The notes: generated by a model from the sequence alone, not told the origin. 44,829 bases of DNA from Bacteroidaceae bacterium (GCA_017534535.1 JAFXVZ010000039.1:1-44829), one strand, 5' to 3'; shown: positions 17,546 through 28,441, counted from the first letter of the stretch. Made by a program: numbers and translations.

Positions 17546-18772
17546 ATGAAAAAGATGTTTTTTGCAGCAGCAATGCTGACAGCCTTGTTTACCTCATGTG
17601 ATGGTGGCAAGGAGGTTCTGTTCAACGGACAGAATCTGGATGGTTGGGTGCTCTTTGTGGATCCCACAACCGATGTAAAGGCTGAGGACGTATTCTCAGT
17701 GAAGGATGGTGTCATCAGTGTAACTGGTATGCCTTATGGTTATATGCGTACTGCTAAGAAGTATGCTGACTATGTGGCACATGCTGAGTTCCGATGGACA
17801 GACGGTAAGGGCTCTAATAGTGGTTTCTTCCAGCGTGTTCAGGAAGGTGACAAGATTTTCCCAACTGATGTAGAGGTACAGCTCAAAGTCGGCTATATTG
17901 GCGATCTGATGGGTAGCGTTGCCAACAAAGTAGAAGCTCCAGGAGGACCTCAACGCGTACTTCGTTTACAAGAGGAAGGTTTGGAGAGTCCTGTTGGCGA
18001 ATGGAATATTATGGAAGTAAAAGCAGAAGGCACACACCTCACCGTTACCCTGAACGGTAAGGTAGTAAACGAAGCCGAAACCGACCTCACCGAAGGTTTT
18101 ATCGGTCTGCAAAGCGAAGGTGGCCCATTGGAGTTCAAGAACGTATGGGTAAAGGAAATCAAACCAGCTGCTGGCGCCCCTGCTCCTGAGGTAATTCCTT
18201 CACAGTTTGCATTGTTCAATGGCAGAAACTTGAATGGTTGGACTCTCTTCACTGACCCATCAAGCGATGTAAAGCCTGAAGAAGTATTCACCGTAAAAGA
18301 TGGTTTTATCAATGTTTCAGGCAATCCTTTCGGCTATATGCGTACTAACCGTCAATTTGACAACTATCGTCTTCATGTGGAATGGCGTTGGGTGGACGAC
18401 AAGGCCACCAAGAATAGTGGATGCTTCCAACGTGTACAACCTGGCGATAAGGTTTGGCCTGCAGGTGCAGAGTGCCAATTGGCTGATGGCAATGCCGGAA
18501 TGGTAGTAGGATTAGGAGGTTACAAGATTGAAGGGGCTTTCCAGAATGGAGAATTTGGAATCAAACCTCGCATAGCCGAGAAGCCATCAGAGAAGCCATT
18601 TGGCGAGTGGAACGAAGCTGACATCGAGTGTGTTGGTAAGCACATGGTCTTCAAGATCAACGGTGTTGTACAAAATGAAGCTGATGGAGAGTTCGAACGT
18701 GGTTACATTGCACTCCAGAGCGAAGGTGGGCCTTTGCAGTTCAGGAATGTCACCATTTTGGAATTAAAGTAA
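17546..18772 (+). CDS. Lipoprotein with two tandem DUF1080 (3-keto-disaccharide hydrolase) domains
   Basis: 408 residues from the ATG at 17546, chosen because it directly precedes a lipoprotein signal peptide (MKKMFFAAAMLTALFTSC, lipobox LFTSC); an in-frame ATG at 17519 overlaps tamB and would add nine residues. Two homologous halves follow, about 22-210 and 222-408, each with LFNGxNLxGW, DGxIxVxGxPxGYMRT, a GCFQRV/GFFQRV segment and LQSEGGPLxFxNV. DUF1080 is a jelly-roll fold; members act on 3-keto-glycosides. A duplicated family domain in one chain is the notable point. It is downstream of tamB, possibly in one operon. Confidence 0.85.
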   Translation: MKKMFFAAAMLTALFTSCDGGKEVLFNGQNLDGWVLFVDPTTDVKAEDVFSVKDGVISVTGMPYGYMRTAKKYADYVAHAEFRWTDGKGSNSGFFQRVQEGDKIFPTDVEVQLKVGYIGDLMGSVANKVEAPGGPQRVLRLQEEGLESPVGEWNIMEVKAEGTHLTVTLNGKVVNEAETDLTEGFIGLQSEGGPLEFKNVWVKEIKPAAGAPAPEVIPSQFALFNGRNLNGWTLFTDPSSDVKPEEVFTVKDGFINVSGNPFGYMRTNRQFDNYRLHVEWRWVDDKATKNSGCFQRVQPGDKVWPAGAECQLADGNAGMVVGLGGYKIEGAFQNGEFGIKPRIAEKPSEKPFGEWNEADIECVGKHMVFKINGVVQNEADGEFERGYIALQSEGGPLQFRNVTILELK

Positions 18773-18813
18773 AAAAAACTTGGCTAAAATTTTTATGTTT
18801 CAAAAAAAACGTT

Positions 18814-18821
18814 TAAATTTG
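18814..18821 (+). promoter_or_regulatory. -7 box for the DUF4332 gene
   Basis: TAAATTTG, exact to TAnnTTTG, 50 bp before the ATG at 18872, in a 99-bp A+T-rich spacer. No clear -33 TTTG. Confidence 0.5.
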
Positions 18822-18871
18822 AAGCGTTTAAAACAATCCTATTATTAACCTTTTTAAAAATAGTTCCTACT

Positions 18872-19279
18872 ATGGCTTACAAGATTATTGACATCGAGGG
18901 TATTGGAGAAGTTTACGCTCCTAAGCTGATTGAAGCTGGTATCATTACCCCTAAAGAGTTGTTAGACAAGTGTGCTACTCCAGCAGGTCGTAAGGCTTTG
19001 GCTGAAGAAACTGGCATTAGTGAGAAACTGATCCTGACATGGACTAACCATGCAGACTTGATGCGTATCAAGGGCATTGGTCCTCAGTTCTCAGATTTGT
19101 TGGAAGCTGCTGGTGTTGATACTGTGAAGGAACTCAGAAACCGTAATGCTGAGAACCTGGCTGCAAAGATTTTGGAGGTCAACGAAGAGAAGCACCTCGT
19201 ACGTCGAGTTCCCGTGCTGAAGGAAGTTGTAAAGATGATCAACCAGGCAAAGGAACTGCCTCCTGTGATGACTTACTAA
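18872..19279 (+). CDS. DUF4332 helix-hairpin-helix protein
   Basis: 135 residues made of two helix-hairpin-helix-like units: IEGIGEVYAPKLIEAGI near 8-24 and LMRIKGIGPQFSDLLEAAGV near 63-82, the latter carrying the hairpin GIGP. This matches DUF4332, a family related to the DNA-binding HhH of polymerases and topoisomerases; no catalytic domain is attached. Function is unknown; non-specific DNA binding is the family-based guess. It has its own promoter-like box and a strong terminator, so it is likely monocistronic. Confidence 0.85.
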   Translation: MAYKIIDIEGIGEVYAPKLIEAGIITPKELLDKCATPAGRKALAEETGISEKLILTWTNHADLMRIKGIGPQFSDLLEAAGVDTVKELRNRNAENLAAKILEVNEEKHLVRRVPVLKEVVKMINQAKELPPVMTY

Positions 19280-19304
19280 TCAGTTATTCACATGAGAGAA
19301 AAAT

Positions 19305-19335
19305 GAGAGGTCGGATTTTCCGACCTCTCTCTTTA
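19305..19335 (+). terminator. Rho-independent terminator after the DUF4332 gene
   Basis: GAGAGGTCGGA (19305-19315) and TCCGACCTCTC (19319-19329) form a perfect 11-bp stem with a TTT loop, followed by a T-rich run. It stands between convergent genes and could also stop transcripts from dapA on the other strand. Confidence 0.9.
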
Positions 19336-19377
19336 TCTGTCAAAAAGCAGAAGATATGAGTCCCTACTTTTTCTCTT

Positions 19378-20271
19378 TCAGCACCTGATATTCAGTTCAT
19401 TCAGAATCTTACGCATCGCCTCAAACGTGGTAATTCTGGTAGGCACCAAAGGCAAGCGAAGCTTATTCTCAATCATACCCATAGCATGCAGCATCGCCTT
19501 CACACCTGCGGGGTTGCCATCCACGAACAAGAGCTTGAACAATTCTGTAAACTTATGGTGAATGGTCAATGCATTGGCATAGTCGCCTTGCAAACCCAAA
19601 CGAACCATCCTGCCAAATTCACGAGGAAAGGCATTGCCAATCACAGAGATAACACCCACAGCTCCCATCGTAATCAACGGATAAGTGATACCATCGTCAC
19701 CAGAAATCACATTGAAACCTTCAGGACGGTTCTTGATGATATCATCAATCTGCGTCATATTGCCAGATGCCTCCTTCACGGCAATCACATTCTTGAAATC
19801 ACGGGCTATACGGAGTGTAGTCTCCGCCGTCATATTCGTACCCGTTCTACCAGGCACATTATACAATACCAAAGGCAAATCGGTAGATTCAGAGATAGCC
19901 CTATAATGTTGATACAAACCCTCTTGCGAAGGTTTGTTGTAATAGGGCACCACTGAGAGGATAGCATCTACACCATTATAATTGCCATTCTTCAAAGCAT
20001 CTGTTACACCTCGGGTATTGTTACCACCCACACCTAAAAGAATAGGCACTTTGCCATTTACTCGCTCTATGACGGTATCTTTTACCTTTTCTTTCTCATA
20101 TTCTGTTAATGTAGGAGTTTCTGCCGTGGTGCCAAGCACACAGAGGAAGTCAACATTGTTCAGAACCAAGTAGTCAACCATACGCAACAAAGCAGTATAG
20201 TCAACGCTGTCATCCTGCTTGAAAGGCGTTATCAAAGCCACGCCCAATCCTCTTAATGTAGTTTGTATCAT
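19378..20271 (-). CDS. dapA: DapA, 4-hydroxy-tetrahydrodipicolinate synthase
   Basis: 297 residues from the ATG at 20271 (MIQTTLRGLGVALITPF), the family length; the open frame extends upstream to 20349 but that part overlaps the ligA end and the promoter. TIM-barrel with GTTAETPTL near 48-56, catalytic Tyr137 in LYNVPGRTG and the Schiff-base Lys166 in AVKEASG. It condenses pyruvate with aspartate semialdehyde, the first step to lysine and diaminopimelate. It lies 46 bp after the ligA stop codon with its own TACCTTTG box at 20302-20295. Confidence 0.96.
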   Translation of the reverse strand: MIQTTLRGLGVALITPFKQDDSVDYTALLRMVDYLVLNNVDFLCVLGTTAETPTLTEYEKEKVKDTVIERVNGKVPILLGVGGNNTRGVTDALKNGNYNGVDAILSVVPYYNKPSQEGLYQHYRAISESTDLPLVLYNVPGRTGTNMTAETTLRIARDFKNVIAVKEASGNMTQIDDIIKNRPEGFNVISGDDGITYPLITMGAVGVISVIGNAFPREFGRMVRLGLQGDYANALTIHHKFTELFKLLFVDGNPAGVKAMLHAMGMIENKLRLPLVPTRITTFEAMRKILNELNIRC

Positions 20272-20294
20272 ACAAAAATCTTTTAATTCGTTTG

Positions 20295-20302
20295 CAAAGG
20301 TA
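20295..20302 (-). promoter_or_regulatory. dapA -7 box
   Basis: TACCTTTG on the minus strand, 23 bp upstream of the dapA ATG, exact to TAnnTTTG, located between the ligA stop and dapA. Confidence 0.65.
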
Positions 20303-20317
20303 GTAAATTCTTGCAAA

Positions 20318-22330
<2,013 letters not shown>

Positions 22331-22339
22331 TTAATAATG

Positions 22340-22347
22340 CAAATATA
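22340..22347 (-). promoter_or_regulatory. ligA -7 box
   Basis: TATATTTG on the minus strand, 21 bp upstream of the ligA ATG, exact to TAnnTTTG. Confidence 0.65.
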
Positions 22348-22375
22348 CACTTTTCGTACGAATTATCAGAAAACA

Positions 22376-22407
22376 TTTGCACATAAAAATACACTTTGTT
22401 AATTTTG
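22376..22407 (+). promoter_or_regulatory. Promoter of the M3 peptidase gene
   Basis: TTTG (22376-22379), 20-nt spacer, TAATTTTG (22400-22407): a complete match to the Bacteroidetes consensus, giving a leader of about 28 nt to the ATG at 22442. Confidence 0.85.
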
Positions 22408-22441
22408 GGGCGAATTTACAATTAATAATGTACATTTGAAA

Positions 22442-24547
22442 ATGAAAAAGCAAATTTTAATGGCATCTGTTGCAGCCTTGATGTTGGCAGGATGCACAAG
22501 TGAAAAGACCTCTACCAATCCGTTCTTTGCGGATAAATATGGTACAGAGTATGAAATTCCGCCTTTCAGTGAGATTACGACCGCACAGATACGTGAGGCC
22601 ATGCTCAAAGGCTTTGAGGAAGAGAAGAAAGAGATTGCGGCAATTGCAAACAATGCAGAGGCTCCTACTTTCGAGAACACTATTTTGGCTATGGACAATG
22701 CAGGTGAATTGCTTTCAAGGGTAAGAAACGTGTTTGGTCCGTTGTCAAGCAGCAACTCCACGCAGGAGTATCGCGACTTGGAGAGGGAGATTTCTCCTCT
22801 CAGCTCAGAGTTGAGCAGCATGATCTATATGAACGACAAGTTGTTCCAACGTGTGAAGCAGGTTTACGATAACCAGGGTTCTCAGAACTATACCAAGGAG
22901 CAGCTGAAACTCATTGAGAACAACTACAAGCGTTTTGTCCGCAATGGTGCTTTGCTCAGCGAGGCCGACAAAAAGAAACTGGCTGATTTGAACAAGGAAA
23001 TTTCCATGGCTCAGTTGGAGTTCGAGCAGAATCTGTTGCATGAAACCAACAACACTTTCGTAACCGTTGACAAGTTGGAAGACCTCGATGGCCTACCACA
23101 GGAGAACATTGACCGGGCAGCTGAAATGGCGAAGAAGAATGGCCAAGAGGGCAAGTGGATGTTCAACATGCAACGTGCCAGCTGCAACCCAGTAATATAC
23201 TTCGCTAAAAACCGTGACCTCCGCAAGAAGGTATATGACGCTTACTACAACCGTGGAAATCAGGGCAATGAGTGGGACAATAACGAAGTATCTAAGAAAA
23301 TTATCCAGCTGCGCCTCGAGAAAGCCAAGCTCATGGGCTATGAAGATTATGCTTCTTATGCACTTGATGACCGTATGGCTAAGACCAGCGAGAATGTATA
23401 TAACTTGCTCGACCAGATTTGGGAACCAGCTGTTAAGAAAGCTCAGGAAGAGCTGAAAGACATCCGCGCAGAGATCAAGAAGGAAGGTAAGAACTTTGAA
23501 CCAGAAGGCTGGGACTATATGTATTACCTTGAGAAAGCTAAGAAAGCTAAGTTCGATATTGACGACGATGCCGTTCGTCCATATCTGGAGGTTTACAATG
23601 TTCAGCAAGGTATTTTCTATGTAGCTAACAAACTCTATGGTTTGACCTTCACAGAGCGCACCGATCTGCCTAAGTATCAGGATGACACCAAGGTGTTTGA
23701 GGTACGTGATAAGGATGGCTCTCTGTTGGCTTTGTTCTATAGCGACTACTTCCCTCGTGATGGAAAGGGCGCAGGAGCATGGTGTACCAGTTTCCGTGGT
23801 TCTTACTACAAGGATGGAGAGCGTGTAATTCCTATCGTAGTGAATTGCGCAAGTCTCACCCCTCCAAGTGCTAACACCCCTGCTTTGCAGAATATAACCA
23901 ACATCACTACCGAGTTCCATGAGTTTGGTCATGCCTTGCATTCATTTATGCGTAACACCCAATATCGTGGTGCAGGTGGTGTGGAACGTGATTTCGTTGA
24001 GGTTCCTTCACAGATCAACGAACACTGGGCACTTGAGCCTGAGATTCTGAATGTGTATGCTAAGCATTACCAGACAGGTGAGGTGATTCCTATGGACTTG
24101 GTGAAGAAGATTCAGGACAGCGAGAAGTATGGCCAAGGCTTCGCTACAGTAGAGCTCGTAGCTGCTTCATTGGTAGATATGGATCTGCATGTACTCAAGG
24201 AGATTCCTGCTAACTTCAACGTGATGGAGTTTGAGCAGCAGAAGCTCAATGAGCGTGGCATCCCACGTCAAATCTTCCCTCGCTACCGTGTAACCAACTT
24301 CTCTCACACCATGGGTGGTGGCTATACCGCTGGCTATTATAGCTATCTGTGGGCAGAGGTTTATGAGTGCGATGCTTTCCAGGCATACAAGGAGGCTGGC
24401 AATGTGCTCGATAGCAGCATCGCTCAGCGTTTCCGTGACTACATTTTAGCTCCTGGTGGCATAGACGATGGTATGACCATGTATCGCAATTTCCGTGGTC
24501 GTGATCCAAAGATTGACGGTCTGCTGGAGAACCGTGGCTTGAAATAA
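22442..24547 (+). CDS. M3-family metallopeptidase lipoprotein (peptidyl-dipeptidase Dcp type)
   Basis: 701 residues from the ATG at 22442; an in-frame TTG lies two codons upstream but ATG is favoured. A lipoprotein signal peptide ends in LMLAGC. The M3 zinc motif HEFGH is at His493-Glu494-His497, with a glutamate ligand in the following GVERDFVEVPSQ. Full-length M3A architecture and ending GLLENRGLK match Dcp-like peptidyl-dipeptidases, which release dipeptides from the C-terminus of oligopeptides; a periplasmic or surface location follows from the lipobox. Monocistronic, with complete promoter and terminator. Confidence 0.9.
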   Translation: MKKQILMASVAALMLAGCTSEKTSTNPFFADKYGTEYEIPPFSEITTAQIREAMLKGFEEEKKEIAAIANNAEAPTFENTILAMDNAGELLSRVRNVFGPLSSSNSTQEYRDLEREISPLSSELSSMIYMNDKLFQRVKQVYDNQGSQNYTKEQLKLIENNYKRFVRNGALLSEADKKKLADLNKEISMAQLEFEQNLLHETNNTFVTVDKLEDLDGLPQENIDRAAEMAKKNGQEGKWMFNMQRASCNPVIYFAKNRDLRKKVYDAYYNRGNQGNEWDNNEVSKKIIQLRLEKAKLMGYEDYASYALDDRMAKTSENVYNLLDQIWEPAVKKAQEELKDIRAEIKKEGKNFEPEGWDYMYYLEKAKKAKFDIDDDAVRPYLEVYNVQQGIFYVANKLYGLTFTERTDLPKYQDDTKVFEVRDKDGSLLALFYSDYFPRDGKGAGAWCTSFRGSYYKDGERVIPIVVNCASLTPPSANTPALQNITNITTEFHEFGHALHSFMRNTQYRGAGGVERDFVEVPSQINEHWALEPEILNVYAKHYQTGEVIPMDLVKKIQDSEKYGQGFATVELVAASLVDMDLHVLKEIPANFNVMEFEQQKLNERGIPRQIFPRYRVTNFSHTMGGGYTAGYYSYLWAEVYECDAFQAYKEAGNVLDSSIAQRFRDYILAPGGIDDGMTMYRNFRGRDPKIDGLLENRGLK

Positions 24548-24569
24548 AGCTATCCTACCCTATAACAAT

Positions 24570-24601
24570 AACGGGGCTTACTGAGATCAGTAAGCCCCGT
24601 T
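24570..24601. terminator. Bidirectional terminator hairpin
   Basis: ACGGGGCTTACTGA (24571-24584) pairs perfectly with TCAGTAAGCCCCGT (24587-24600), extended one A-T pair each side, with A-rich upstream and T-rich downstream flanks. It separates the convergent M3 peptidase and surface-protein genes. Confidence 0.9.
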
Positions 24602-24628
24602 ATTTGCTAAATACTTCTATATCGCTTA

Positions 24629-26959
24629 TTATTCCACATAATATGCCCTATTCGCTGGAATTTCCGTTCCTGAGAACACGAAGAAGCCTAAGTTGCCATC
24701 GGTATCTGCGCTCAATACATAGACAGACTTACCACTCTCTACTGAGAGAGAAGAGACTGGAGTGGATGAAGCTTTACCTTGCAGAAAGTTACCTGTCACT
24801 GTAATATCGATATTCGTTGCACTCAGCGTCAAAGTGATGCTACTTTCAGTCAGATCCCCGTCGCTCATCACCACCACAGCTTCACCAGCCGGAATGACAG
24901 TTCCGTCAGTTCCTACCATATACAGCGACTTGTCACTCTTCATGTAGAACGCTTGTGCTCCTTCTGGCAACTGATAAGCAGTCGTGGCATAGAACGTACC
25001 CCAATACTTAGTTACTCCGTTCAAGGAGGCTCGGTTAAGAGTGAGCTGCATATCAGATAATTTAAAGGTTGCACTAATTGTTACATCAGCAGCAGGCATG
25101 GTGAAAGAATAAACGTTTTCTACTGCTTCAATTTCAACCACATGGTCTTCGCCATCATTATAGCTATAGCTGACAGAAGCAATCTGATAATCTGATACTG
25201 GCGTAACGGTCAGCGTAATCTTATCTCCCAACACAGCCGTCGTAGCGCTTTTGTCGTTCACCTTAAATTCTAAGGTTCCATTTATAATAGTAGCATCTGT
25301 TTTCACATTGTAAGGCTGCAACAGTGCGGCTTCGCCATCTACCGTACCCAAGCGTAAGGATGTGTTGTCGGTAACAAAGTTCGACACATTGCCGTTGCCC
25401 TGCAGGCCACTGGTGAACACGCCGTTTCCGTACTTTGTCACGCCAATCGTCTTCGAGCCGGTGAGCTTGCCAATCAATTTAATAAATGTACCTTCACTAA
25501 GATACAGGTTCTTCTCCGCTCTCGTAGTATTATGGGTCACCGTCGCGTTATTCGTGATTTTCACGGTTCCGCTCACATAAAGCATACCGTCGGTTTCCAC
25601 ATAAACACCGCCGCCCACTTTGTCGGAACTGATACTGTTCTCCGTCACGGTAACGTCAGTCAGAGTCAGCTTGCCACCTGCCTCAACATAGATACCGCCG
25701 CCGTCTCCACTGTTATGTCCACCTTTGATGGTGCCGTTGCTGGTACCGCCATTGATGGTCAGTTTGCCACCATCTTTAACCAGGATGACAAAGCCATTTT
25801 CCTTTGCCGTTTCGGTAAACAAGCCTCGGTCGAGGGTGTAACCATTCATATTCAGCATCAGTTCTATTCCACTAGGAACCGTCAGGAAATCGTCTTCCGA
25901 ACCAGCGGTGATGTCTGCATCCAGATCGACAGTTCCACTAGCAGCAAACTTATTTGCCAGATTATTCCATGCGGGATTGCTGGTGATATGGTAGTAGGTT
26001 TTACCGTCTGGGGCGGTCACTTCTGTATATGTGTAACCTGTACCTGGTTTCTCAGCAACTACATGGATACCCTGCGCGTTCTCCGGTGCGCCGAACAGCG
26101 TGACCGAATAGCAGTTTTCCAAGGTATGACTGCCATTTTTGTTGGTATTATCATGGACAAACTCACATGCACCCAAAACAGACATCCCCTGCTGGATCGA
26201 AGTAGGGTTGAAAAGACAGTTCGTCAACGTTGCATTCGAGTTGTTCAGACCGATGAAACCTCCTGAATACTTGTAGTCATTTCCGGAGAAGCTGCCGTCG
26301 AACCAGGAGTCCTTGATGGTGGTTTCGCCCTCGGGAATGCCAATGAAGCCGCCGTGATTAGCATAACTACTGCCGCTTGTGGTGTAGTTGTTGATGATTT
26401 CGACGCTCACTTGAACTTTTTCGATGGTACATTTGCCATCGTTTGAATTGTTGCCAGTGGATCCTATCAAGCCGCTGGCCCATGTACCAGATGTTGTGAT
26501 GGTACCCACCACGTGCAGATTTTTAATAGTTGTATTCTTCACGTAGGCAAAAGGCGCAGCATAGCCCTTATTGTATGTGAACCATTCGTCGGTCGTGTTC
26601 AAGGTGACGGTCAGCGTCTTTCCGTTTCCATCGAAGGTACCGGCGAAGCGCTTTCTGTCTGACCTATTGCTTGTGGTCTGCTGGCCGATTGGTCGGGTGA
26701 TAGAGATATCCGTCGTCAAGACGAAGTTTTTGCCCGTACATTCATTGCCTGCGGCCACAGCTGCTGCCAAGTTATTCCAATCATCAACGGAAGTGATCAG
26801 AAGTGAACCTTGCTCATTCTTATAAAAGGTGTAATCGTCGCCAATTACTTCAGTGTTTTCAGTATCTTGTGCTCCCGCAGTTGCCGTTGTGAGCAGCATC
26901 ACGAGCAACATCATTACTGTTCTACTGAACTTCAGTTCTCTTAGTTTGATACTTTTCAT
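24629..26959 (-). CDS. Secreted beta-helix/repeat surface protein
   Basis: 776 residues. A signal peptide ends near residue 31 (TTATAGAQ). The N-terminal half looks like a right-handed beta-helix with GLUG-type units (GGFIGIPEGETTIKDSWFDG, GGFIGLNNSNATLTNC) and a parallel-helix segment GGGIYVEAGGKLTLTDVTV. The centre has a VTISATF strand pair like the Bacteroidetes InlB_B_2 repeats. The last 130 residues (about 640-776, ending NRAYYVE) resemble a conserved C-terminal module of Prevotella surface proteins. No catalytic motif was seen; adhesion or glycan binding is a guess. Own -7 box TATATTTG at 27001-26994. Confidence 0.7.
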   Translation of the reverse strand: MKSIKLRELKFSRTVMMLLVMLLTTATAGAQDTENTEVIGDDYTFYKNEQGSLLITSVDDWNNLAAAVAAGNECTGKNFVLTTDISITRPIGQQTTSNRSDRKRFAGTFDGNGKTLTVTLNTTDEWFTYNKGYAAPFAYVKNTTIKNLHVVGTITTSGTWASGLIGSTGNNSNDGKCTIEKVQVSVEIINNYTTSGSSYANHGGFIGIPEGETTIKDSWFDGSFSGNDYKYSGGFIGLNNSNATLTNCLFNPTSIQQGMSVLGACEFVHDNTNKNGSHTLENCYSVTLFGAPENAQGIHVVAEKPGTGYTYTEVTAPDGKTYYHITSNPAWNNLANKFAASGTVDLDADITAGSEDDFLTVPSGIELMLNMNGYTLDRGLFTETAKENGFVILVKDGGKLTINGGTSNGTIKGGHNSGDGGGIYVEAGGKLTLTDVTVTENSISSDKVGGGVYVETDGMLYVSGTVKITNNATVTHNTTRAEKNLYLSEGTFIKLIGKLTGSKTIGVTKYGNGVFTSGLQGNGNVSNFVTDNTSLRLGTVDGEAALLQPYNVKTDATIINGTLEFKVNDKSATTAVLGDKITLTVTPVSDYQIASVSYSYNDGEDHVVEIEAVENVYSFTMPAADVTISATFKLSDMQLTLNRASLNGVTKYWGTFYATTAYQLPEGAQAFYMKSDKSLYMVGTDGTVIPAGEAVVVMSDGDLTESSITLTLSATNIDITVTGNFLQGKASSTPVSSLSVESGKSVYVLSADTDGNLGFFVFSGTEIPANRAYYVE

Positions 26960-26993
26960 TTCTTTTTATTTAATTGTCAGTATTATTAATATT

Positions 26994-27001
26994 CAAATAT
27001 A
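26994..27001 (-). promoter_or_regulatory. -7 box for the surface-protein gene
   Basis: TATATTTG on the minus strand, 34 bp upstream of the ATG. A TTTG lies 25 nt further upstream, slightly long for the consensus spacing. Confidence 0.5.
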
Positions 27002-27077
27002 AACCAGGTCTTCCATTTTTCTACTGCAAAAATACAAAAATATTTATAATGTAATGCGCTAATGTAATGTTTTTTGC

Positions 27078-27085
27078 TACTTTTG
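27078..27085 (+). promoter_or_regulatory. -7 box for the micropeptide-GNAT pair
   Basis: TACTTTTG, exact to TAnnTTTG, 21 nt before the micropeptide ATG at 27107. The -33 position has no clear TTTG. Confidence 0.6.
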
Positions 27086-27106
27086 CATCATAAAAGAAGA
27101 AAGACG

Positions 27107-27187
27107 ATGAGATACATCACACTGGTTGTATTGATTATTGTACTGATTGTCATGACAACCGACACATTTATATCCATGAACGTATGA
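27107..27187 (+). CDS. 26-residue hydrophobic membrane peptide
   Basis: ATG at 27107 to TGA at 27187: 26 codons beginning MRYITLVVLIIVLIVMTT and ending in TFISMNV. Residues 3-16 are almost entirely hydrophobic, enough for one short membrane span with basic Arg2 on the inner side. It is the first ATG after a TAnnTTTG box, and its stop overlaps the GNAT start as ATGA (27184-27187). Too short for family assignment; it may be a small protein or a leader whose translation controls the GNAT gene. No conservation could be checked. Confidence 0.55.
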   Translation: MRYITLVVLIIVLIVMTTDTFISMNV

Positions 27188-27750
27188 AGATAACCATTAG
27201 ACAAGCAACGCCTTCAGATGCCCCTGTCATCGCTAGCATCATTGCCTTTGGGTTTGGTGAGGATATGATGAAGCAATATTGTGGGGATAATGGACTTGCC
27301 ATCTTTGAAGCCCTGGCTGGCATGGAAGTGTCGCAATACAGTTATCACCATGCTTTGATTTCAGAGGTGAAAGGCCTTCCTGCTGGTGCCATCGTAGGTT
27401 ATGATGGAGCTCAATTGTTGCAACTCCGCAAGCCTACACTTGCCTATATCCGAGAGCAAGCTGGCTTCATGCCACAGATTCAGGAAGAAACTGAGCCAGG
27501 TGAATACTATCTCGACTCTTTAGCTGTATTCCCTGCCTATCAGCACCAAGGCATTGGCAAAGCACTGATACTTGCTTTGTGTGACAAGGCTTTTAGTGAG
27601 GGCCATGAGCATGTGGGGTTGTTGGTAGATGTGGAAAACCCCAAGGCTGAGCACCTTTACTCCTCCTTGGGATTCCAACGTATCAATCAAAAAACTTTGT
27701 TCAACCACCAGTTGTGGCACATGCAGAAGGTCAATCCTCTTTCACGATAG
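27184..27750 (+). CDS. GNAT-family N-acetyltransferase
   Basis: 188 residues. Standard GNAT fold: MKITIRQATPSDAPVIASII opening, core YYLDSLAVFPAYQHQGIGKA with the acetyl-CoA loop QHQGIG, and GLLVDVENPKAEHLYSSLGF. The substrate is not predictable. The start overlaps the micropeptide stop (ATGA); the last 20 bp overlap the convergent SDR gene at 27731-27750, so the two mRNAs are complementary at their 3' ends. Confidence 0.85.
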   Translation: MKITIRQATPSDAPVIASIIAFGFGEDMMKQYCGDNGLAIFEALAGMEVSQYSYHHALISEVKGLPAGAIVGYDGAQLLQLRKPTLAYIREQAGFMPQIQEETEPGEYYLDSLAVFPAYQHQGIGKALILALCDKAFSEGHEHVGLLVDVENPKAEHLYSSLGFQRINQKTLFNHQLWHMQKVNPLSR

Positions 27751-28441
27751 GATACAGCTCGATGAACTCACCTTGATGGTTCTGACCATCATTGATTAGC
27801 TCAGTCATCTTCTGACCCACCGTCTCAATATCGTGGAAACCAGGCAACTTCATATTGCCATTCAAGTCGGTTGTGGTGGGTCCGGGATGTACGGAGAAAA
27901 TCTCCAATGACTTACCAGCCTGTTGAAATTCCATTGCCAATACACCCATCATGGCATTTTGAGCAGCTTTGCTGGCCACGTAAGCCAATGGATGCCAATA
28001 GGAACTCACCTCTGATGGTACCGTCACATTCACAATCCTACCATCATTCTTCTCTAATATTGGAATCAACATCTTCGTCAAAGCAAAAGTACCGATATAA
28101 TTCACGTTGACGGTTTCCTTGACAACATCCATCTCTGTGTGCTCTCCATCCACACTCATGTCACCAGGAATACCCGCATTATTCACCAAGAGGGACAATC
28201 TTGGATACTTTTCCTTGATTACCTCAACAGCTTGCTCTAGATTCTTTAAGTCTGCCAACTCAATGTTCACCCATCCTTGTACGTCAATGCCTAACGATGT
28301 CAACTCACTGATAGCCTGATCGGCACGCTCTTCATTACGAGCACCGATAACCACTTTCCAACCACTAAGTCCCAAGTGCTTTGCTACTCCGAAACCAATG
28401 CCTTTGTTAGCACCAGTTACCAATACTAATCGCTCTTTCAT
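27731..28441 (-). CDS. Short-chain dehydrogenase/reductase
   Basis: 236 residues with a Rossmann fold: TGANKGIG (9-16) for cofactor binding, GARNEERADQ suggesting NADP preference, NNAGIP, and the catalytic Ser/Tyr/Lys in VSSYWHPLAYVASKAAQ. Substrate unknown; the family contains carbonyl reductases of plant-type short carbonyl-reductase style. It has a TATCTTTG box (28496-28489) and is divergent from trmD. Confidence 0.88.
   Translation of the reverse strand: MKERLVLVTGANKGIGFGVAKHLGLSGWKVVIGARNEERADQAISELTSLGIDVQGWVNIELADLKNLEQAVEVIKEKYPRLSLLVNNAGIPGDMSVDGEHTEMDVVKETVNVNYIGTFALTKMLIPILEKNDGRIVNVTVPSEVSSYWHPLAYVASKAAQNAMMGVLAMEFQQAGKSLEIFSVHPGPTTTDLNGNMKLPGFHDIETVGQKMTELINDGQNHQGEFIELYPIVKED

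Noticed and set aside
23093-23941. 282-codon minus-strand frame
   Set aside because: Antisense to the M3 peptidase gene; hydrophobic look comes from the complement of helical coding sequence.
25532-26266. 244-codon plus-strand frame
   Set aside because: Antisense to the surface protein gene, no domain or start signal.
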